Positions 54,501 through 64,000 of a stretch of 64,000 bases of DNA are shown here, piece by piece. Location of the stretch: contig CAJNDS010001657.1 of the NCBI GenBank assembly GCA_905221605.1, positions 522,144 to 586,143 on the forward strand, given 5' to 3'. This DNA is from Symbiodinium natans (taxonomy: Eukaryota > Sar > Dinophyceae > Suessiales > Symbiodiniaceae). The notes under the pieces are model-generated. The model was not told where the DNA came from and did not search any database. It was given only the letters and a program-made list of their open reading frames with translations. Position 1 is the stretch's first letter; the number at the start of each line of letters is the position of its first letter. Both the position numbers and the translations under genes were made by a program.

Positions 54501-57500
54501 GCATGGGCTGGGAAACGAAGTCTTCGCACAGTCTGGGGCTGAGCGCTGTGGACATTCAGTACTTGTTGACCCCAGTACACAATGTCATGGGGGCCACAGT
54601 CGCCACGCTGGTTTGAAGAATACATGTCGCCGAACAACACTAAAGAAAGGAAAGCTGAAGGGGCCATCATGATTTATTGAATATTTGAAACATCGCAGCC
54701 GACATAGAATCCTGAATTGCTTGGCCCAAAGAACAAACTTGGGAAGTGACCCACAACAAAAACATTGATTTTGGATAGGTAAGGAGAAGGAGACAGAGAA
54801 GAACAAAGAGAGTAAGAGACTGATAGGTGAATGGAGGCGTCCCCCCCTCATGACGCGGTTTTCAGGGGACCTACGAGCTTCATTTCCATGGTACTACTAG
54901 GTCGAGAAGCGCGAGAGCACTTGAGCGAACACGCCCACCGCAGACAACGATGATCTGAACTTTTTCGGGGCCAACTGTAGACAGAATGAGCGGGGCACCA
55001 GCAGTTCCATGTTCATGTCAGACTGCGGTTCAACACTCAAGCATGGAATCCCGCACAACCGGACAAGCCGTTGCTCCACACATCATGCCCCAGCCCTTGC
55101 TGGCCCTTGCTTGCCATGTGTTCCGACGCCGAATCGTGAAGCAAAGGTGCTGAAGAGCAACATGCATGGCTTACTGTCATTGTGCGTCGCAGTGGAGGGA
55201 GCGAGTAACCCGTCTGCTAAAACAATGAACGCCCTGCAGAAGGTTTAATCAAGCTTTCGAAGATTTCTGGGCATGATCCTTTAAGCCTGAAGCTCGCAAG
55301 GACTCTTTTGCACGTGTTGCACCTTAGGCCTTCCTCGTTCTGAGTCTTGAGACCTGTTGGGTCCGAGGTTGGTCTGCCATGGTGAACCAGGCTCCAGTTT
55401 TTAGGATGCTTTAGGGTTGCCAGGGGTTGTCGGCTTTTGGTTTCAGATTGTCCAGCTCGTTTCAGCATTTGGGACGCCCGGTGCCTGGTCCTTGGGGCTT
55501 CCAGGCCTCTTGCGTGAGGATCGTCGAGGGCTTTGGAAACGCAGGGCTTTGGGGGGAATGCAGGGTTTCGAGGGTTTCGAGGTTTCCGCGTTGCAGGGGC
55601 GCCTTGGCTGTGAAGCTGAGGGGCTTCTGGGTAGTATGGCTGAAGGGCTGGTGTTTACTGAGGACTTGGCTACTGCCATGACCCCAAGTCGACACGGTAT
55701 AGTTGCCCGCTCTGCAGGTCAATGACTACATCAAGTCCCTGAACTGGGGTTCCAAGACGGACCTGCGTTCCAAGAACATCAAGTGCCCCACCGCGTGGGT
55801 TCGTGCAGGTCTGAGTTCAACGAAGTTTAAAAAGTTTATTGTTCGGTCATTGCTGTGTCGTTCTCCTCGTCTCATCGTCCGCGGGTTGCTGGTCGTGGCC
55901 GCTGCCGTTCTCGCTGTTCTGGTGGCTGAGACCATTGTGGATGTTGCTGTGGCTGAGGCTGAGGCTGTCGCTGCTGTGTGCCGCCTCCATGCTACTAGCG
56001 TTCGCCCCCCCCCAGTCCCCAGAATGTGCGCCGGTCGTCGTCGTCGTCGACGACGACGACGACAAGGACGACGACGATGATGATGACGATGACCGCAACG
56101 ATCTCCCTAACGTCATGCTGATAACGCCGTCAGTACTCGCTATGTGCCCTCCCTAGCCAGGTACTACAACTCCTTCGCAACCTTCAAGGATGCGCACACC
56201 ATCTCCTTGGACAATGGCAAGGGGAAGAAAGAGGAGGCTCCGAGGGAGGGCCTTGTCGGACCTTTTGTTTGTGTGGGACTCTTTTCTCGCGAGTGCAGCA
56301 GGATCCGCTGTAATCAGTCATAAGCAGGCGCAGAACGCCCAAGCCCGGCGCAGGTCTCTGCCAAGTACATCCTCATAGCATGCGGTGGCCGCCCAACATA
56401 CGGAGACGTGCCAGGTGTGAAGGTTGGGACCCCAGTTGGTCGAAATGTGGTCCGTGCAAGGGGGATGATTACTGCCAAGAAGCCACGGCTACATTGGCAG
56501 GAGTGCTGCATCAGCTCGGACGACATCTTCTGGACCAAGAAGGCCTGGAACATGCCGAGGGTCTGTAGTTTTCGGTGAGTTTGGGATTCTTAGCAGAGGG
56601 TGTTCTGGGGCAGGAGGAGCTCGCTTGTGGCAGCAATAGACCCGAAAAGGTTAGGAATCGGTTTCTGGTCGCGACACCCAAGAACTTGTGCTCTCTTATT
56701 TTTGCTGTTGTGCGATTTCGGCGCCCGCAGCGAAAGCAGAAAGAGAAAACCGCCCCCGCCCCTGACGCGCAGCATGGCGTGCAGCTGAGTGAGTGAGCTG
56801 GCCCATGCCCGAAGGCGCAAACAACGCGCCCCAACACCCGAAGGAAGCAAAGCAAGGCGGAGAAGACGCACGCACCCCATACCCACCTATAGGGGCTGAG
56901 CAGGTGAGCGAGTGAGGTGGCCAAACGTAGGAACCCCACCCCTTCCAACACCCGCTCGGCCTCGCTAGCTGGCGTGAAAGCACATGATGCCATCGAGAGT
57001 CAGGAGGAACTGCCTCGAGACACATATGAATCCTTTCAAAACCCGTCTTGCAAACATTGTGCTTGCAAATGGTGGTCGTGGGAACCCCTTCTCTGACACC
57101 ACCCCCCCCCCCCCGCTTTTTTCAAGCTTGCAAGCTTTCTTTAATGAGCATCCGCCAAGCAGAACCGCGTCAAAACCCATCTATTCTTTGCAAAGCGGTC
57201 CTTCGAGCATTGGTTTTGCAAGGTGAGGGGGCCTGAGCCCCCCCCCCCCCCCCCCCCTATGTTAGGTTAGGTTAGGTTGGGTTTAGGTGAGGTTAGGTAG
57301 GGTCGGGATTTGGGGTTCAGGGTTTAGGGTTGGGATTTGGGGTTGGGTGGGGTTGGTTGGTTTGGGGGAGGATGTGTCAGGTTAGGTTGGGTTAGGTTAG
57401 GTTGGGTTAGGGCTAGGTAGGGTTCGGGCTTTGGGGTTTAGGGCAGTTTAGGGTTTAAGGTTCAGGGTCTGGCCGGTTGGGTTTGGGTGAGGTTTGGTAG

Positions 57501-58886
57501 GGTTCGAGATTTGGGTTTTAGGGTTCTGGGATGTTTTGGGTTTAGGCTTTGGGGAGGGTCTAGGGTTTCGGGTTTCGGGTTTAGGGTTGGTTAGGTTGCG
57601 CTGAGGTGTAAATTTAGGGTTTCGGGTGGTCAGGTTAGGTTAGTTCGGGATGTGGGGTTGGGTGGGATTGGTTGGTTTGGGTTAGTTGGGTCAGGTCAGG
57701 TTAGGTTAGGTTGGGTTGGGATGGGTTCAGGTGAGGTTAGGTAGGGTTCGGGATTTGGGGTTTGGGGTTTAGGGTTTAGGTTTGGTGAGGTAGGGTTCCG
57801 GTGAGGTTAGGTAGGGTTCAGGATGTGGGGGTTCGGGTTTAGGTTTAGGGTTTGGGGTTTAGGGTTTAGGTTTGATGAGGTTGGGAGGTAGGGTTCGGGA
57901 GTTCGGGGTTTGGGGTTATGGTTTCGGGTTTAGGCTTTGGGGTTTAGGGTTCAGGGTTTCGGGTTCAGGCTTCCTTGGTCACCAGATTCAGGTCAGGCCG
58001 TTTGCCTGAATAGTTGTGTCCTGTTTGCCTGAATTGGCTGCTGTTGTTTGCTGAAATGCTGTCATTTTTTTCTGAACCATGTTATCCCGAATCGCCCGGC
58101 GCCCCTTGAAGAACACCACGCCACGAAGAAAAAACAACACGCTAAATCGACCCCACAGCCTTGGTTCGTTTGCTCCGCTCCTTCACTCTTAGGGTTTTAG
58201 GGTTTGGGGAGCGGCTTAGGCAGGCGTGTAAGGTATACGGAAAAGGCGTATGGGGGTTGTGGGTTTAGGGTTTATAGGGTTAGGGTCGTCCTCACGGTGC
58301 AGCGGCGTAAGAGAATTGCTGCAAAGCCCATGTGAATCCTTCCCAAGCCCGGCGTATCGGCATTGGGTTTGCAGATCAGGCTCCCCCGCCCCTGCTTTTA
58401 CATGTTCGGTTCGCTCTGTTGCAAAAGAGGTCAGAGACAAATTTCAGGTTTCCCCACCAAAAGCACTTCCCCCGTCCCCTCCCCCCCTTCTCCGACCCCC
58501 CCGGCGCCAAGATTAAGTGTGTGCTTGACATCTCAAAATGTTGGCCTTGAACGTTGTTTTCTATAGTTTAGGATTTTTTCGGTCTGTTGTCGGATTTCGG
58601 CTTTCGGGTTCGGGTTTAGGGTTGCAGACTTCAAGGTTTTCAGGTTCGAGGCAGTTGGGGTCGTAGGGCAAGTAGTTAGACCCTTAAGGTTTAAGAGCCT
58701 ACGGCTTTGAAGTCTGTATTGAAGTCTGTACTGGACCCAGCTCTCCTTAGTTTGGGAGTTGTTTTGGCAGTGTCTCGGCGCGGTACCGTTTGACGACTGC
58801 GGAATCCCCGGCCCAAACTCCCGAGCTCGGTGGCAGAGGCGCCTGGCAAGACGCTGGTCATTGGCGCCTCGTACATTGCCCTGGAG
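51528..58886 (+). CDS. TrxR: Thioredoxin reductase, high-Mr type (5' part)
   Basis: Exons seen: 52818-52880 (VIGGGSGGLAAAKAAGDLG, FAD-binding), 53505-53552 (VAVADFVKPSPAGTTW), 53969-54006 (GLGGTCVNVGCIP, redox-active CxxxxC), 54244-54286 (KKLMHISSLYRETQ), 54488-about 54518 (DAHGMGWET), 55718-55782 (VNDYIKSLNWGSKTDLRSKN), 56161-56236 (YYNSFATFKDAHTIS), 56354-56422 (KYILIACGGRPTYGDVPG), 56501-56542 (ECCISSDDIFWTKK), 58839-58886 (APGKTLVIGASYIALE). A 19-nt exon at 51528-51546 (YDFDLF) is possible. Phases agree wherever adjacent exons are known; at least one exon between 54518 and 55718 is missing. SLNWG and CVNVGC mark the large thioredoxin reductase family, a homodimeric NADPH-FAD flavoenzyme that reduces thioredoxin. 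The NADPH and dimer domains were not found before 64 kb, so they lie beyond the window or the copy is truncated. Donors are a mixture of GC, GT and GA. Confidence 0.88.
51640..51920. other. AT-rich purine-biased patch
   Basis: A sharp change to AT-rich sequence with loose AGAAAGAA, GATAGA and AAATACA units, unlike the GC-rich flanks. No gene. It falls in the first visible intron of the thioredoxin reductase gene. Confidence 0.7.
52193..52304. repeat. Perfect interstitial telomere array (CCCTAAA)n
   Basis: About 16 copies of CCCTAAA with one irregular unit near the left edge. It equals the plant-type telomere repeat TTTAGGG reported in dinoflagellates. It is followed at 52320-52460 by a C-rich tract and at 52747-52797 by imperfect copies. 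It lies inside or just before the thioredoxin reductase gene, 0.5 kb upstream of the FAD-motif exon. Confidence 0.97.
56030..56096. repeat. GTC/GAC trinucleotide inverted run
   Basis: A GTCGTC run switches at 56050 to GACGAC and then GATGATGACGATGA. The switch makes a self-complementary hairpin. It sits in the intron between the exons at 55718-55782 and 56161-56236. Confidence 0.9.
57238..58300. repeat. Long degenerate TTAGGG/TTAGGTT block
   Basis: A C homopolymer (57239-57257) is followed by about 700 bases of mixed GGTTAGG, GGGTTTAGG, TTTGGGG and GGTTCGGG units, thinning after 57980. All are G-rich on the + strand, opposite to the perfect array at 52.2 kb. The block occupies the 2.3-kb intron between the thioredoxin reductase exons at 56501-56542 and 58839-58886. 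Confidence 0.95.
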
Positions 58887-59872
58887 TCCGCCCCTGCCGG
58901 GAACGTTTGAAGCCAACGCTGTAAGCACAAACCACTAATCGCTTTATAAGGTAGTCGCTTTAAGCTACCTTTAACACCTTCACAACGCTAACGACTCAAG
59001 AGCGACCCGCAGGCTTAGTAGAATGCAGGCTTTGTGAATTTTGCGCTGATGGTGGTGTTCGAGGAGTCTGGCAGCTGTAGCGTAACATTCGGTGTTCGCC
59101 TTCTCAGTCTACCGTTTGTGCCGGGTTTTTGCAGCCGCTATATCGCTAGAATGAACCGAAGGAATCGGAGCCATCACCTGCAGATGCGTGCCGTGCGGTA
59201 TTTTGCAGCATTTTGCAGCCAAGTGGCCCTCAGCTTCGCCGACAAAGGCAGCACTCACACGAAGAAGGCAACATGAGGTGTGCCGAAGATGAGCTCATGG
59301 CACATGATTTGGGCACATGCAGACGGGACCAGCTCGCATTTTCTGTTGTCAATAGAAGAGAGTCCAGCAGCGTCGACCACACGTGGCGTCGACCACACGC
59401 GACTTGTCTGCCGCAGGGGGGACGCGGTAGTTTGCACTTCTTAGACTCGACGATGTCTTCCGTGAAACATTTTTGAGTTCTCAAGTTGGGGCCAAAGGGT
59501 TTTGGGCATTTCTTTGCTCAGTTGGGGCCCTAAGCCGCCTAAGCCCGCGATTCTTTCAGGTTTTCGGACGCTTGGAGATGGCCAGCCTCGAAGTCGATCA
59601 GGACGCATGGGCTGGGGCTGGGCGACTTGGCGCTTTCTCATGGCTGAAGGCTGTGTTTCAGCAGCAGCCTATCTCTCACTCACACCTTCCCTCTTTTGAG
59701 TCTATGCTGTTGTGTAGGCATCAGAAGGGGAACTTCAGTATCGACCACGCGCTTATTAACTGCTGAGGCCCCTGCTGTTCATCGGGCTCCTCCTAAAGTC
59801 GGCTTCCTTGGCTGTTGTCTTTACACCGTGGCTGTCGCTCCCTTTCGCACTCTTGCTCTCTAAAAGCTCGCG

Positions 59873-59903
<31 letters not shown>

Positions 59904-59939
59904 CCTCCCTCTCTCTCTCTCTCCCTCTCTCTCTCTCTG

Positions 59940-59997
<58 letters not shown>

Positions 59998-62900
59998 GCT
60001 CTTGTTTTTTCAAATCGTTGCATCGCGCGAACAGTGCGGGAAAGCGAGAAAAGAAGGTATATGTAATTGTATGTATGTACTTCGATCACCCCGACCCTAC
60101 AGCTAACCGATGTGGGAGCCACTTGAGCCGTTCATGAGGAACAAACATGCTTCATCCCTAGCTTCATTTCGCCTGCGCGCAGGCCCCAAACCACGCTAAG
60201 ACCTATTGTGCCCAAGGATCTGTAGTGTGTAGGGCACTGCCGTGTTGACGCACGTGGACTTTAAATTAGGAGCTTGATGCTCGCCGCCTCGAGAATGCCA
60301 TGTGGCGGCCGTGCTCCCAGTGTGTCGATACAGCGCCAATGTTTGGGTTTTTGAGTTTTTGAGTGTGATTTTCAGTTGCCTTAAGCTTACTCATGCCTAG
60401 GCTTCACGCCGAGAGAGTCCAGATCTGAATGCTGCCACACTATTTTCAGGTCATGGAAGCAGCAGCAGGCATCCTCGAGCAAGGCTGGCAAGTTGTAATC
60501 ATTCGACTCCGGACTCAGTCGGTCCGTATCTATACGGATCTGCCAGGAATGGTTCTGAACCCACAAAATCCACGCTGCCTAAACATGCCTAAACCCCTGA
60601 TCAGCACCGGTAGGAAACAGCGTGCAAACCCAAGAGGAAAAGGAGACCGAACAACTATCATGCCAAGACCGTAATGTGCATGCACTGCTTCAGGCATTCG
60701 GTCCTCAACACCCATTCACAATTTCCAAGCACCCATGCAAAAGAAGTGTGCCCAGCTTTTTCGGTCTTGTTTAGTGGCGGGGCTGGAGAAGCAGTGCGGG
60801 TGAAGGTTTTGTCAAATCACATGTTTATCTAGTGGAGCGGTCCACGGATGAGTACACAGGAAGCCTTGAAGCAACGAGAGCAAGGCCTACTGCTAGGATT
60901 AGGAGTTGGGGGCGGAAGACGTCCCCGTTTTTAAAGTCGAACTTTGGCTCTCTCACCTTCCTCGGTATGAGCCCGGCGAAGGTTCCTTTACAATTCAATC
61001 GCAATGCACCCACGAGTATCTCTTAGTTTGCAGGGGGCCCCTGTTCCCGAACACTCCTGCCCATGAAGAAGTATGTAGAAGTTCACGACCAAATCCCACA
61101 AGAAGTTCTTTGAACCCCAAAGCCAAAACAATTTCCAAGCACGAGGCCATAGTCTGCTTCTGCGGCTTTCGGCCCAAGTTGTTGTTGGACATGGAATTGT
61201 TTCTGATAGCTGCACTTCGTGTGGGTTAGGTACAAGTCTCAGAGCATCGCATCGATGAAGCCCCGTCCAAGTAGAGCCTAAAGATGATAGGTTTTCGTGG
61301 GGATCTAGCTCCCTCCTTGAGCATCACGCTTGCATGTTGAACGAAGCAAAGTTCCTTCGGAGGCTCCCTGGCTTTCTGGACTTGGTACATGTGTGTAGGA
61401 TGGCCCAAAAGAGCCGCAGAGGATGAGTTCTTTGGGCTGTGGAAGTGCATCGTGGGTGTCATCGAACCTCTGAATACCTGCTTCTCGTGAGCTTCCGTAA
61501 AGCCTTCGCCAGCGCCGACAGCTCGTATCCTTGCTCTGTGCACGAGCTTCCGAGTTCACTGAACCATCGACGCGCGCAGCCTTCCGTGCCATGGTGCGGT
61601 TCGGTTGCTTGGCATAGCAATCGGATCAGCCTGGTGTTTTTCAAAGAGAACGAAAGGATGTTTAAGCGTGAGGGGGGGGCAGTCTAGATGGTGCCGGGTC
61701 TCTCTTGACTGCGCCGAAGAAGTTTCCAAAGCCATTCTCGCCACACTTCCTGGGGCCTGGACAACACCCCAAACCCGAAAGCCCGAAACCCAGGCGAAAC
61801 CTCCAGCCCCCCCCCCCCCTAAGCCAAGCCAATTTTGTGGGGACTGAGCATCGAGGAGGCGAGTTGTGGGACCTTACGGGAATTCCCCCTCTCTAAGAAG
61901 CTTTGTAAAGGTTCCCGTCTGTGTGCAATCCTAGAACTCTTCGGCCCGCAAATCAGCCGGTAAGCAAAAATGCACCTCTTCCAGCCTGCCCGAAACAAGA
62001 CCTTACCAGCACCAGCACCCTCTCTTCAGGGAGCAAGCAAGAGCCCTCCAAGGCAGCAAGAAAAAGCTGGAAAGGGAGGAGGCGGCTAGATTGGCTGCTC
62101 GCTCTACAGTGCGAGCCTCGTCGCATGAGTACGGACAGGATGCGGCGAGTCAAGGGTTGGACTGCTTGCAGCCTTTCCTTGCTTTCTTTCTTCTATACCA
62201 GCACAGCTTAGTGGATACCTCAACTGCCCAATCATTGTTCCTTAGGACGTGCGAGGCGCGTGCAAAACAACCAAAGTGTTTATTGCCATGAGTATTGGCT
62301 GGGCAAATACTGATGCAATTCTTCTTTTGCAACCGGAGCCACTTGTGGTAAGTTGTACGAAGTCAGAGGCTAAACGGATCTGAGCCTTAGCCCAGCACTT
62401 AAACCCAGGAAAGTGGCTCGAAGCGGTGTGAGACTCAGTAGTGAGACTCAGCAATTGTTGAACTGCTTTGAGATGCTTGACGGATCTTTGACTGTGTTCA
62501 ACAGCCAAGCTTTCAATGGTACTGGGCTCGGGCACATGGTGTATTCGAGGAGTGTGTTCCGTTTTTGTTTTTAAGTTGTGCATTGCTTATGGGATACGCT
62601 GGCAGAGCGACTGGCAGAGCTCGGGCTCTACCCGTCAATGCCCGCGCGGTCATACGTGTATGTGTGCGCACGTGTGCACACGTGTGCACACGTCGGGGAA
62701 ACTCTGGGGAGGCATTCTGCCAGACTCACCGCAGCGTTGTTGAAGCGACGTCTGGGCTTCGGCTTGCGAATCGACTCGCCGTGTTGAAGTTCCAATGGTC
62801 CTGGAAGCCGAGTTCTGGTGCCCAAACTCTCTCGGAGTGAGTTGGAGGTGGTGCTGATCAGGTGTCGCAACCTGATAAGAAGACTCGTGGCGGGGAAGAA

Positions 62901-64000
62901 TGTTGCTCTGCAGGACAGTTGTCAGCCTGATGAGGCTCTAAGACTGAAGGGCAGGGAATTCGGTTGACAGCAGTACAGATTTAACCATTGATGTAGACAA
63001 GCCGCCACGCGACCTGAAACAGCTTCAACAGCCTTAATCGGAGGCCGTTCCTCGTACATTCTCTTCACAGGAGCTTCAGCTTGGCGTGGTCTGCAAGCAG
63101 TGCTTGCTTTTCAACGTGCACTTGGAAGATAGCACACCCCGCAGAAGCATTTCCAGGGAGTCATACTCCACTCAGAATGCCCAGACAATGCCATGCAATG
63201 CCCGAAGTTACGCCGCACTAAGGCAGCAGCCTGTTTCGGCAAAATGGAGGCCTTCCGGTTGGACGGGTGTCACTGTTCGGGGCTTCTTCCCCATTGTTCG
63301 TGAAACAAAATAAGTTTATAGTCGAAGCTGCCTACTTGCGTCGAAACACCTTGACACGCTACACGACCCTGTCCTCCTTGTATTGTTGATCGTTTTGTTT
63401 TGTTAGCGTTACTTGTTATGCGCCAGCGCAAGCGGGCATGTCACAAACTTTGTGCTTTCTGCAAGAAGGATCCGGTGCACTTGGACCAGTCCTTTGGCCC
63501 AAAACAATCATCAGCCCTGGCTCTACACTACCAAAATCCATCCTCCAAGATTACGGCTTCAAGGGCAAAGCAACCCCAAAACAGCCACCACACCACATGC
63601 AAGGCAGCTGCCTAAACTCAACTCTCGCATCTTGGTCAGGTCTTCCTCTATCAGAATGTATTAAATTGTGGCACGTTCTTCCTCTTCCTACGATGGCCGC
63701 TGGGTGGCAAGATTCGAGGGCTTCTGCAGGGATGTGAATGATGTCGGTCAGGAAATGGGAGATTGCTGGGAGAATTCAGCGGGAAAGCTTGAACGCCCTT
63801 AAGCTCTTGACCGTGAGATCCATCTGCCCACCATTTTCAAAGAATCTAGGCCAGTCCTTGTCGAAGGAGGCAGAGCTCTTACATCCCTCCGCAATAAAGG
63901 CCAACGGCCTCAAAGCCCATCTTCAAGAGGCACTTTTTTCAACTCCCACCTCGTAGTCCTGAAAACATGAACCCTACTCTTGACTTATGAGACGTCTACC
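58887..64000. other. Unassigned sequence with a CT microsatellite
   Basis: CT runs lie at 59870-60003. An ACGTGTGCACACGTG palindromic run occurs at 62668-62692. No exon could be assigned with confidence. Further thioredoxin reductase exons might be hidden here, since family exons can be as short as 40 bases. Confidence 0.4.

Noticed and set aside
59108-59134. CAGFLQ after an AG at 59107 as the exon following ALE in thioredoxin reductase
   Set aside because: The phase-0 join inserts three residues (STV) into a strictly conserved segment and the donor of the previous exon is unclear; kept only as a lead.
63790-63830. Possible thioredoxin reductase exon (LLTVRSI, compare family VTVMVRSI)
   Set aside because: Two residues short of the family spacing, no clear donor and no neighbouring family exons.

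Overview
The window reads as nuclear DNA of a dinoflagellate, probably a Symbiodiniaceae-type alga. Genes are broken into many short exons. Introns end in AG but begin mostly with GC, less often GT, and occasionally GA. All recognisable host genes lie on the + strand. Interstitial TTTAGGG/CCCTAAA telomere-type arrays are scattered through introns and spacers, as are long microsatellites, and the spacers hold eroded LINE-type retroelements, mostly on the - strand. No operon, ribosome-binding-site or other prokaryotic signal was seen. Exon models were built by hand from protein motifs, splice signals and reading-frame phase.

Region 1 (about 0.25-9.12 kb) is the highlight. Thirteen exons join without a phase conflict into one reading frame of about 1,704 codons. 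It encodes, in order, a SPRY domain, a tRNA-ligase-type RNA ligase, a P-loop 5'-OH polynucleotide kinase, a 2H cyclic phosphodiesterase, an unassigned segment and an RNA 3'-terminal phosphate cyclase (RtcA). If the joins are real, one polypeptide carries a whole RNA end-healing and sealing pathway. Its N-terminal SPRY domain resembles that of DDX1, a partner of the animal tRNA ligase.

Region 2 (9.1-19.4 kb) is mostly non-coding: decayed telomere-like DNA, an acyl-CoA dehydrogenase fragment, a possible J-domain fragment and a frameshifted DEAH-type helicase pseudogene. Region 3 (19.48-21.99 kb) is a four-exon cytochrome P450 of CYP102-like type with a hydrophobic N-terminus and an extra N-terminal domain. 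Region 4 (22-42.4 kb) has no intact gene that I recognise. It holds CA and CT microsatellites, a roughly 60-bp minisatellite, and retroelement pieces (zinc finger, RNase H, start of an endonuclease, ORF1-like zinc ribbon).

Region 5 (42.5-49.77 kb) is a complete phosphomannomutase gene: 250 residues in 15 exons over 7.3 kb, with introns full of G tracts and an approximately 870-bp polypurine tract. Region 6 (about 51.5-58.9 kb, continuing or decaying beyond) is the 5' part of a high-Mr thioredoxin reductase gene; perfect telomere repeats and a long degenerate TTAGGG-like block lie inside its introns. From 58.9 to 64 kb I see only microsatellite and unassigned sequence. The recognised genes serve separate functions (RNA repair, oxidation, GDP-mannose supply, thiol redox), as is usual for dinoflagellate one-way gene arrays.
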